Positions 22,876 through 33,655 of a DNA stretch of 64,000 bases are shown piece by piece. The stretch spans positions 110,546,652-110,610,651 of the forward strand of contig NC_079491.1 of the NCBI RefSeq assembly GCF_020520425.1, given 5' to 3'. The position numbers and the translations under genes are program-made. Each line of letters begins with the position of its first letter. Positions within the stretch are counted from its first letter, which is position 1. Source of the DNA: Spinacia oleracea (lineage: Eukaryota; Streptophyta; Magnoliopsida; Caryophyllales; Amaranthaceae). Under the pieces are notes generated by a model that did no database searches, was not told where the DNA came from, and was given only the letters and a program-made list of their open reading frames with translations.

Positions 22876-25800
22876 TTAGGGACAAGTGTGCATTTCCTAA
22901 TTCCTTTGTCGCTCGATGCTTGCTCTTGAACATAAGGTAAGAGTTGTCATCCTTATTACGTCCAGAGGTGTTCCTCGGTTTCAGAGTTTAACTGATCAAA
23001 TAAACAGATAATCATAGCCTATGATTCATCCGAGCACGGCCATGCATTTCACAGTTTTTAGCTCTCCGAGTGGCCTTGTACAACTTTTAAGCATCTCATC
23101 CCGATTTATGGGAGGACAATCCCAATCTTGCGATCTTGAGATTAGACTTCGTTTGATAGGTGATTACCTGAGCGTTGCCTTTATAGCCTCCTTTTACGGT
23201 GCGACGGTTGGTCAACGTCAAAGCAACCAGTTCTCAAACAAGTAATCTCAAATCACTCAGGTATTGAGGATTTAGTGTCTAATAATTTAATGAAATTTAC
23301 TCATGACAGATTTTCATCTCTTACAGTAAAGTTTCATAGGTCTTGTCCGATACTAGTCTTCCCAAACTAAGTATCTATGCAAATGATTATGACATTGCCA
23401 TGTCCACATAGTTCAAGAAACAGAACTACTAGTCATCTTGCATTCTAGTCGTCTAACGTTTTCTATGCGTCCAATTTTATAGAAAACTCCGACTAGGGAC
23501 CATTTTCAACTTTTGACATTCAAGTTCACTTGATAGACATTTCTTAGTCACAGGACTGGTCCTGACAGTCTATCTTGAATATATCGTCAAATTTGAAGGG
23601 ACTCATCATTTAATACTAAACCAAGATTAAATGGAATATGAAAATACATTTCATATATGATAAATGTTCAACCCCAATGTTTTATAACCATGGGCCTCAA
23701 ACCCATCTTTAAAACAGTTCATGGAATTCAAAGCTATGCTTGATTTCCAGTGCTACAATGTGAGTGTTGTTTCTCACTTGTTGCATAGGTTTAGTTATCA
23801 TGCTTTGCCAATCTTAACATCCTTTTCATCGAATGTTCTTTGAGATATGATGATAAGATCTTTTCGAGTTTATTTATTATGTGATCTAGTCTTTCTTACT
23901 TCGATGGTGGTTTTACTCATTTTGCAATGAAGAACCATCAAGTTAGCAGACGTTTTTCTTGCTTTAAGTGTGGTTCTACGCATTTTTCAATGAAGAACCA
24001 TCAAGCCAGCAGATAGGTGATCTACCCAAGTTCAGTGAAGAACTTTAAACAACCCTGTTTTATTGCTTCTTAGGCAATAATTACTTTTACTTCAACTGTA
24101 TAGGTTGCTAGTGATGCTTTGTTTGGATTTACCTATCCAAGCAGTTCATAGATATGTGGAAGACTCTCCAACTATATCTTAGAACATAGAAATTATTATT
24201 TTAATTTCCCACGCAACAACTCATGGTCTCCAACCCATGTTGCCATTTCGAAACACGATGCTCTTTAGCTCGTCCTTGTCAATGGTTAACTCCAAAGGGT
24301 CTTGCTTGACCCTTTGCCGGTGTTTATGCGTGTAGCATCAATATTTAGCATATCTTTATTTCCTTGAATCAAGAACTATTCCTATGTACCTTTTCAAGTA
24401 CCATAAGTATTCTTGATCTCAATCTAGTTGATCTTTACTTAGATCAATAGAGATTGGTATATGTTCGTCATGCCTAAAGTCATACGATACGTTTTTGGCG
24501 ATCCTCATATTATATCATACATGATAAATTCTTTTGGAGAATAATTCCCAATTGAATTCTATTCATGTAACTTTAGCTTATCTAGTTTCAGTAGATACTG
24601 AATTCGGCTAAATTCTTTGACATATAATATAGGTTAAGAATTTTATTTAGATCCTTTGATGTTTAACTTAGTAAATGCTTATACATAGTTCAAACATCCT
24701 TTACTTAGATTTATTCACATGGGTCGAATATCTCCAATTGAGACTTTCGTGTTTGATTTAGTAAATGCCATTACTTAATCTAAAACAATATTATAAGATC
24801 TTTGTAAATAGATCTTAATACCCAATATGTACTAAGTTTCTCCATGGTCCATTATTGATGAATAATTTCAAATCTAAGTCATTAGCATTTGAATGTTATT
24901 TCACAATAGAGAGATATGTGTGTGATACATATAGGACCAAATAAGTTTTTATGTACTCCCACTAAACTTCTTATACATCTATAAGAATCATGTGTATTTT
25001 ATGAAACTAAAATTCTTATTAGCTTCACTTAAAATACAGTTCCAATTCCCAATTGCTTGCTTAAATCTGTACTTAGATTTTATAAGCTAGCTTTCCTTTT
25101 CAAGCATTTATTTGGATCCACAAATTCTATGACATACCATGTACATATTATATTCCAACATTTGATTGAGGAATACGTTTTGTCATCCAATTGCTATATG
25201 TACCAATATGCAATCATTGCTTGAATTATAGACTTAAGCATTACGATTTTGCATGAGGTTTCAACACAATCCATGCCATGAATTTGCTTGTAACCTTTAG
25301 CAACTAATCTCGCTTTGTGTGTGAACATAATTTCATGTTTGATGGTTTTTATCCTTAAAACAAACTTGCAACCAATAGGTGTGAACCTATTCTTGCAAAT
25401 CAACAAAATTTCAATTTTGTCATCAAAACATTGAGTATGTTTTATGGCCTTTAACCAATTAAACATATAGTCTATATATAGGCTCTAACCATTTTAGGGA
25501 ATCTATATTTCGTCATAGCTTTCTTACAAGTCACAAACTCATTAATCTATAATAGTTTGACTGCAAGTTGTAGGTTTCTTTACTATTTAATAGAAGAATC
25601 TCATAGTTTCATTGACCTGATCTCTATGTTTCTTCACTATCTGATAGAAGAATCTCATAGTTTCAGTGACTTGAATTCTATGCCTACTTGGGTATAGAAC
25701 ATCAAACAATAGAATATCAATAGCCACTTGAAAGTCCTTTGAATATTCTGTTCTCCTTGAAGCACTTGTAAAGTCTTCTAAGAGATATCTATTCTTTAAA

Positions 25801-27759
25801 GCCACTTCTAACGTCCTTAAAGAATAAGTTCGGATTTTCTGAAGCACTTCGAAAAGCCTCCGGAATGTCCGTTTATGTTTGTTGTTCGCCTCGAAAACTT
25901 TCGAGGTCTATTTTCTCCCACTTGTCATTTTGGAAACGAATCTCCAAAAGGACATTATTTCGAGCAGACAAACATTATGTTCTCAAAAATTCGTGGTAGA
26001 AACAATACCCTTGTGTCTCATTTGAATAAATCACAATGAAACATATATCTATGCTTGGGCCTTAGTTTGTTGAATAACAAACACTAAGCTCCCACTGAGT
26101 TTAGGAACTCTTTAGATATATTATGAAAAGATATTCTGAAATTACTTTTCAATAGCTTTGACGAATTTGGTTTAGTTTGGTGGTAGTTGAGCATTTTGTT
26201 TTAGAAATTATAGGAAAAGTCTTTATGATTCATCATTGATCGAATCAAGTACTAATTGACTTCGATCATTCCAACGTAGATATGCCATATCTTATGGACC
26301 TAGATTGTGAACACACAATCATTGATGATCATATTTGGTCTCAAGTAATCATGAACATGATCTAACCTAGATCTTTATGATTTCTTGCCAAGTGGATTTT
26401 ATACTTCTGAATCTTTGAACTAGCCAAACAGATTCAACTTATATCACATTTGAGTAAATAAACCTATATTCACTCAAATCCATGTGAAATAATAAAGTCA
26501 TAAAATCTTTCTTTAGCTTTGAACTCTATTGTCTAGGCGTTCTAACAATAGTTCATATCTTTTGTTACTTTCAACAAGTAAGACTAGCTTGTCTTAAGTT
26601 GATCTAGAAATCAACCAACTTTCAAAAGTCCATCAAAATAGAGCTTATGAATGTTAACTTGTTGATATGGTCTAAGCAACAATGCCAAAGATTTAATGGA
26701 ACTCAAATCAAGGGTTTGATTTGAACCTAGTAAAGTTCTTTAAAGAGTTGTTTGTTTTAATCAAGCATATTGACTCAACCAGTAATTGACCATTTCATTC
26801 AAATAAACAAACAAACAAGCATTGTTTTTGTTCTTCTGAATGTGAGTCTTTCTGTGTTTGAAGCAGAAATTTAGGTATGCTGATTATGGAACAAAATAGC
26901 CATTAAGTTCCAGCCTTTGAAAGGACTTAAAACAAACTAGATGACCCTACAACTAATGTAGCATTGCCATGCTTCATTTCCCACTTGTAGGTCATTAGTG
27001 TATCCTAGCTTCCATTATTTGAGTTATTACCGAAGTAAGAACCTCAAGCGGTATATGATACCAAGGAAGTTTGATTGCTAGGTCACTTCTCTTTAAACAT
27101 AAATTTATAGGTAGAAACGGAATCGTAAATTCCTTTCATTTGTTCCTCGTTTTCCTATTTCTTGTACCCTTTCTTATAGTCTTAAGAATTGAATTCTTTA
27201 GTGTTGACTTTTATACTTTGTTAGACATGTCCAATGTCACCAACAAGGTTCTTTACCATTTTAATTTATGTTGAATATTCTGTTTCAACTAGATGATCTT
27301 ACCAGAAGCTTCTAAAGTTCTCTAAGCATCGATCTATTCGAATGTCTAGGAACTAGACTCATTCGAGAATTAAATGGAAAAAGGATTTTAGGTTGTTAAC
27401 CATTGGTAAAGCTGAGCGTTTAAACTCAATGCTTTATGATCTCAAAACCACATTGTATTTTGAATTCACAAGCACCAATCGGTTTGCCATTCGACTTTGA
27501 TACTCGAAAACAACCATAAAAGTCGATATAAGAAACGTACATTTTAAATTGCTCACTTTCTCTCATTTCCGTGAATCGTTCTTGGATTCACTACCAATCG
27601 AGGAAATTTACTGTTACCTTTCTAAAAGGATTTATTGCAGTGCAAGATATTTAATTATAAACAATAATTAAAACATACATTGAAGCATGCAAAGTCTAAA
27701 CATTTATCATGAATAATAACTTGAAATTAAAGCAACCATGCAATTCAAACAAGTTATTA
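22876..27759 (-). pseudogene. decayed copia pol of element C
   Basis: Only fragments are readable on the minus strand. At 25466-25194 lies a reverse-transcriptase piece (KARLVAKGYKQIHGMD, then MLKSI). Around 26000-26100 there is a broken integrase C-terminal stretch. A further minus frame at 25847-25587 is unassigned. Stops and indels are everywhere. The part from 26002 rightward is shared with element B, so the decayed form itself has multiplied. Confidence 0.7.
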
Positions 27760-30465
27760 GCATTTTATTCGATTTTATTGTTCCGGCAGGTGTGAATAAA
27801 ATGATTCCAAGATCCTAAAATCATTGAAGAATTAAGCACAGTTTGTCGACTTAATCCTAGAACATCTTAGGTAAGCAAAAGCCTTTTGCTAATAGTCTAG
27901 AAACTATTCTTGGTTGATAGGTACGTCTAAGAACTTATTAGGTAAACCTATCGATTTTGCCACGACATAAAAGGACTCCTTACTTATATCGTTGAGTTTC
28001 ACCAAAACTAACATGTACTCACAATTATTTGTGTACCTTGCCCCTTTAGGACCAATAAGTAACACCTCGCTGAGCGAAAACTATTACTAGATTGATGTAA
28101 AGGATATCCAAGCAAGTGTATATTTTGGCATGGCACCTTTTAACTCAATTTTTAAGTTTGGAACTTAAGGCTCTTACTATGTTGGTTAGATTTTAAGTGA
28201 ACTAAAATCCTTAATCATGCAACATAATCAAGCTTTTGATCTCATGCATTTTAAAACATATTTAAAAGCAATAAATAACTTAAAACATGCATAAGATAAA
28301 TGTGATCTAGTATGGCCCGACTTCATCTTGAAGCTTTGACTTCAAAGTCCGTCTTGAAAATCTCCGTGGGAGGCACCATTTTCTTCAAATAGGATAAGCT
28401 ATAACTAATTACAACTATTTGATGGTACGCAGACCATATTTGAATTGAAAAATAACTTTGGTACTTTAGACCAATTACATTCAAATTAATGGTACGCAGA
28501 CCATATTTTCTATCCTATTTGGGCCATACTAGTCACTTCATAACCTGCAAAACAGTACATATACAATATATACCATTCACCCATTCATTATCATGAATGG
28601 CCCACATAGCTGGTTAGTAAAACACATTATGCATCACGTAAATATTTGCAGCAATTAATCAAGGGCACCAATAATCTACCAATTATTCAGTCCTTATTAA
28701 TTCTAATCAAGTTGTTTTAACCTTAAGGATTTGTAGACCTAATCAAGAGTTTATGACTAAAAAGCGCTCCCACTTAAACCAATAAATTCATATGCTTTAC
28801 TAATTTTAAACATAAAAATGTATTTCTAGTCTAACCGGAAACATACAAATTTAATTAAAATTTAAAGCTCATATAAATTTATAATTGAATCCAAAAAGTT
28901 TAATTTAATTTCAGTCGTTTATTTAAATTAATTCATGATTTTAATTTTAGTAAAATAATTAGAATAAATAACATTTATTATAATTACAATATTCAAAATT
29001 AAAATCTAAGAAAATAATTTAAATTATTAATTTTAAAATTAATTAAAATTACGTGAACTGAAATTTTCAAATTAAACATTCAAAACGATCTAATCGTAAC
29101 GCAAACACCCTACACATTGCACGCCCATGGGCCGCACGCACACAGCCATCGCTGGCCATGTGCGCGCAGCCCATGCGCTCGTCGCATAGCTGCTGCATCT
29201 CCATCGCAAGCCATCGCACGCTGTGGTGCTTGCTGCGCGCGCGCCAGCGCTCGTCGCACGCGAGCCATCGCTCGCTGTGCGCGCTCGCCAGCGCTCGCTG
29301 CGCGCGAGTCATCGCTCGCTTGGCGCGCGACATCGCTCGCTGGGCGCGCGACATCGCTCGCTGTGCGCGCGAGCCATCGCTCGCTGGGCGCGCGACATCG
29401 CTCGCTGGGCGTGCGAGCCATCGCTCGCTGGGCGCGCGACATCGCTCGCTGTGCGCGCGAGCAACGCTGGGCGCAGCGCTCGTGGCACGCGAGCTTGCGC
29501 TCGCTGCGCGCGAGGCTGCGCGCTCTTGCGCGAGGCAGTGCGCGTTGTGGCGCAGCTCGCTTGCTGCCCACACGCGACTGCCTTGGCTCGCCCTTCGCCC
29601 ATGCCCATTCGTCCATTGCTCGTGGCACACGACACAAGGCAGGGCTGCTGCCTTGTGCTCGTGCACTACGCCCTTGCTCATTGCATTCGTGCCGCACGGG
29701 CGACGAGCTCCCTTGCTCGTCGTCGCATGCCCGCATTATACAACACCCCTTAAGGGTAACACGAAGCGTCCATTGCTTCGTGCGTGCAAGTTTTATGAAC
29801 GAATCGCATAAAAATTTAAAATTTATATTTAAAATTAATGACAAATTAATAAATAATATTAATTTCATAATTTTAGGGCGAAAAATCGAAAATTTATTAT
29901 CCAATTGATTTCCGATTGTTATGGATTCAAGTCTAGGTCATAAAAATTTAAAATTTATCATAAATTTACAATTTTTATGGTGGTTTTTAATCATAGGTTT
30001 CTAATTAAATTACAATTAATTATGAAAATCAAATTAATTCTAAATTATTCTAATTTTCAACAAATTAATCATAATTACAAATTAGATTGCATAATTAACA
30101 AGACTAGGCATTCAAACTTGTTAAACATATGCAGTAGGTCAATCAAAAATTCAAGATTTATCAACAAGAATCGCAAATATTTAATTTAACATCTTAAATT
30201 TACGAAATTTTGCATTCGAAAAACTAAAACCTTCGAAAAGTCATAGTTAGGCTTCGAATTTGAGAATTCTGGGTTCGGCATTGACACAAAAATCACTCGA
30301 TTTGGATGAGTAACGAAAAAACTGCCGAAAAACTGCGTACGTATAATTAAATAAACGCAATTTGCAATTAATTAACAATTACGAAAATTAATCACCCCTT
30401 TTAATTCTTGCAAATTTGTAATATTTAACCATGTTTATGCAATTTAGATTATGAAAATAATAAGG
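27760..30465 (-). other. leader of copia C with GC-rich minisatellite
   Basis: Nearly identical to leader A (531-3416) except for the GC-rich core at 29100-29790. There, short units based on CGCTCGCTGGGCGCGCGACAT and CGCTGTGCGCGCGAGCCATC recur (about 29270-29465). Compared with A it also lacks about 65 bp near 30277. Open frames through the core are low-complexity by-products. Confidence 0.75.
29265..29470. repeat. GC-rich tandem repeat in copia C leader
   Basis: ATCGCTCGCTGGGCGCGCGAC-type units of about 21-24 bp, at least eight in a row. They differ from the 48-bp array at the same place in element A. Confidence 0.8.
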
Positions 30466-30479
30466 GGCTCGTGATACCA
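30466..30479 (-). other. primer binding site of copia C
   Basis: TGGTATCACGAGCC on the minus strand, one base inside the 5' LTR. Confidence 0.78.
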
Positions 30480-30480
30480 C

Positions 30481-31878
30481 TGTTAGGTTATGATACATAT
30501 GACATTACATAGATCATGCGGAAACAACCATTAACCCAGGACAACATATTATTTACACATAATCATATAGCATAATTTAGATGCATACTCTTTGTTGCGT
30601 GCCCTCCCTAGCTGCGCCCGAACCGAACAAGAACAAGTCTTTAGGACTCCAAGTGTCGTCCCTTCGTAGATAGTCCACAGCACGTCCGGATCCGCCTTAA
30701 GATTGACCAACTAGAATCGCCCTTAAGGTACTAGAAAATTTCGGCACTTTTATGAGCAAGATGTGTGTTTTAATTTTCTCTCAAAAAACTCACTTTTGAA
30801 TACTTTGAAACTTCTTATAAATTGTGAGCCCTAGCCTCATATTTATAGGGGTATGGAAAGGGAATCGAAATCCTATTCAGATACAAATTAATTAAACCTA
30901 GAATCCTACAAGAACTCTAATTTAATTAATTTATCAAATAGAATTAGGAATTTAATCATTAACCGAACTCTGCATGTTTTAGGAAACGTGCACGAACACA
31001 AACACTTGCACACACACGCACGGCAGCCACGATGGGCCCCCATGCGTGCGCGCGAGCAGCAGCCCGCGCTGCGCGCTGCGCGTGCTGTGCGCGCTGTGCG
31101 CGCTGCGCAGCCTGCTGGGCCTGGCCTTGCGCTGGGCCTGGCGTGGCTGTTTGTGCGGCGCGCTTGGCTTGCTGGGCGATGGCCTGGCTTCGTGCTGGGC
31201 CTCGTCCGGCAGGCCTCGTCCGATGCTTATTCGTACGATGCGCTTCCGATTAAATTTTCCGATTCCGGAATTCATTTCCGATACGAACAATATTTAATAT
31301 TTCCGATTCCGGAATTAATTTCCGTTTCGAACAAATATTTAATATTTCCGTTTCCGGAATTATTTTCCGATTCCGGTAATATTTCCGATTCTGACAATAT
31401 TTCCGTTTCCGGCAATATTTCCGATTCTGGCAATATTTCCATTTCCGATAATATTTTCCGATACGTACCATGTTTTCGTTTCTGGCAACATCTACGACTT
31501 GGATAATATTTATATTTCCGATACGATCCATATTTCCGTTTCCGGCAATATCATCGTTTCCGGAGTATTCATTTCTTGCCTGTGACGATCTTAGCTCCCA
31601 CTGAAACCAAGATCCGTCGGTTCCGAATATTCATAGATGGAGTATTTAATGCCATTAAATACTTGATCCGTTTACGTACTATTTGTGTGACCCTACGGGT
31701 TCAGTCAAGAGTAAGCTGTGGATTAATATCATTAATTCCACTTGAACTGAAGCGGCCTCTAGCTAGGCATTCAGCTCACTTGATCTCACTGAATTATTAA
31801 CTTGTTAATTAATACTGAACCGCATTTATTAGACTTAACATAGAATGCATACTTGGACCAAGGGCATTATTTCCTTCA
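30481..31878 (-). mobile_element. 5' LTR of copia C
   Basis: 1398 bp with the same ends as the 3' LTR. TATA box at 30838-30847. Confidence 0.92.
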
Positions 31879-31883
31879 CTTTA
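31879..31883. repeat. target-site duplication of copia C (right)
   Basis: CTTTA after the terminal CA. It matches 21443-21447. Confidence 0.92.
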
Positions 31884-31912
31884 TAGCTTTGATTTCGAAA
31901 AACTCTGTAGCT

Positions 31913-32023
31913 ACTCCCAATGACAAAGTGAGGGAGTTTCTACGCACCTTTAGATTCTTCCAATGACAAAGTGAGGAAGTTTCTATACTATCAGTTGACA
32001 AATCCCAATGACACGTGAGGGAT
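31913..32023. repeat. three more hairpins with covarying stems (element D)
   Basis: Loop AATGACAAAGTGA is enclosed by ACTCCC/GGGAGT (31913-31937) and by CTTCC/GGAAG (31957-31979). The near-identical loop AATGACACGTGA is enclosed by ATCCC/GGGAT (32002-32023). The array belongs to D and is separated from 20767-21248 only by the copia insertion. Confidence 0.85.
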
Positions 32024-32170
32024 ATGTCGACACTTCAAGTGATGACCCTTAAGTCAAATGTTATCACTCAGGGGCTCGTGAGACCCTCGCAAAACAGGTC
32101 ACATACACCATGGCTTGTGTGACGCACTCCGTCTAATACTTTGACCATCGTCTTACTCCAAGACTCAGTC

Positions 32171-32185
32171 AAAGTGGGGGCTAAC
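32171..32185 (+). other. polypurine tract of element D
   Basis: AAAGTGGGGGCTAAC directly before the 3' LTR. Confidence 0.8.
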
Positions 32186-33650
32186 TGTAGACACCTACTT
32201 TTGTCCCCGTTCCCGAAAGGGAAAGGTTCGATGATGAAAGCATAAAAACTCCACTTGAAAATGCATCTCCTATAAAATAAACGAATCTCGATTCCCCATT
32301 TCATTTCACCCGAAACCTATTATTTATGAAAACCTGCTAAAAATAGTAACTGCCGTAAAAGGTAGCTTCTAAAAGTGGCAAATCATAAAATATAGAAACC
32401 TGTCATAATTAGGTGTTGCATTCCAACATAAATCCTAAATGAGATAGAAAACTGCGAGAATCCTATTCCTAATATGATTCAGAAATAAGAGTTACGTATT
32501 AATTAAAATCCTAACGAGCCTAGAGTTCGTAACGGGCCCAGATGCATTCCGTCATAAAATTGATACGCGCTAAAAGACTCGAATTAATCTCAAACTCTAC
32601 GGATTTAGGGAATCCGAATCTGACTAAAGAAAACAGCCCAGACCCTATTTTCAACGCCTGGCTCTAGGCGCCGAAATCTTCGGCGCCCAGGCCTGGGCGC
32701 TGAAAATACCTGGGTACGTGTTTTTTCCTAATTCTTTGTGGATTAGAACTCTGCAATTCTATCTTTCCACGAACTCTCCCCTATAAATAGCCCCCTAAAT
32801 TCGACGTGAAAGAACACACAACAACACACAATTATATTCTGAGTATTGACTCCAACCCTTAGCCTAAGCCTCTCGCTGCGAAACTGTTCACGCGTTCTGT
32901 CGCAATCGATCCATAAATCGAACAGAACGTATCCTGTCCCATAATTGAGATTCGTTAAATAAAAAGAAGAAATATCAAAGTCAAAGTGGTTAGTTTTCTG
33001 AGAACCGTGACGCACCTCTCAAGGGTGCGTCGTAATGTGTCCCTTTTCGATGATTTAACTGCTTTCCTCGCCCTTTTTATGAACTGTTAAACTAACCTAA
33101 TCTGATTGTTCTATCACGCCTAACAAATATGATATTTTTGGGAAATCGGATTATCATGCTAGGTCCCTTAATGCTATTTAAATCAGATAATCACGATCGA
33201 ATTAGTATTATATGTTGCATTTTGCTAAAATCAAACTCAGATTAGTTTAATAGTTAACGCATGTCCCTTCAATTATTTATGCTGAGCTAGTAAGGATATC
33301 CTGCCTCTGGAGTTATCGACGAGCGAAGTACTCCTCTCGGTAGTTACAGTCCCCCGAACCCTCAATCTCTACCTTGCAGGTGTATATTTAAGAGATCCCC
33401 ACACCAGGGATCACAAGGGAACCTACGGCCGTCGTGGTCAAACATAGTTGCACTCCCTTTATGTCACGATAACCGGGTTTTGTCAGTTTTTCTCATTGTC
33501 GTTAAAAACTGAATGGCGACTCCTATATTACTAGTCAATTGAGTGTATACTCACAGGAAATCCAATTACACTTGATTGAATAAAAAGAATCGTCACACCC
33601 ACGAGGGACGAGGTCACGCATTAGCCTCGCGCTTTTTCGACCCTCTCACA
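32186..33650 (+). mobile_element. 3' LTR of gypsy-like element D
   Basis: 1465 bp, TGTAGACACC...CTCTCACA. TATA box at 32782-32790. Contains palindromic unit copy 6 (32648-32706). It is followed by AATAC (33651-33655), the right target duplication. Confidence 0.92.
32648..32706. repeat. CAGCGCCC palindromic unit, copy 6 (in 3' LTR)
   Basis: The LTR twin of copy 1, with two changes (CTCTAGG, CGGCGCC). Confidence 0.85.
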
Positions 33651-33655
33651 AATAC

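Larger units (their letters stand above)
21448..31878 (-). mobile_element. Ty1/copia element C, complete but coding-dead
   Basis: 10,431 bp with LTRs at both ends, primer site and polypurine tract in the right places, and CTTTA duplications on both sides. It reads right to left. The LTRs differ by one 15-bp indel and roughly ten substitutions by eye, so insertion was recent. Yet the internal region has no intact gag, protease, integrase or RT. It was therefore probably copied with proteins from another element. Element A (1-3431) shares its leader and has an open gag. Confidence 0.9.
10891..33650 (+). mobile_element. Ogre/Tat-like non-autonomous gypsy element D (hosts copia C)
   Basis: It is bounded by two 1.46-kb LTRs (10891-12354 and 32186-33650) with AATAC duplications at 10886-10890 and 33651-33655. 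Without copia C (21448-31878 plus one TSD copy) it is about 12.3 kb. Order: LTR, primer site, gag, protease, polyA signal, antisense DUF7745-like gene, hairpin arrays, polypurine tract, LTR. No reverse transcriptase, RNase H or integrase frame exists in any part, so it must use enzymes from elsewhere. The lineage call rests on the primer site, the gag/protease style and an extra antisense gene, and is inference. Confidence 0.85.
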
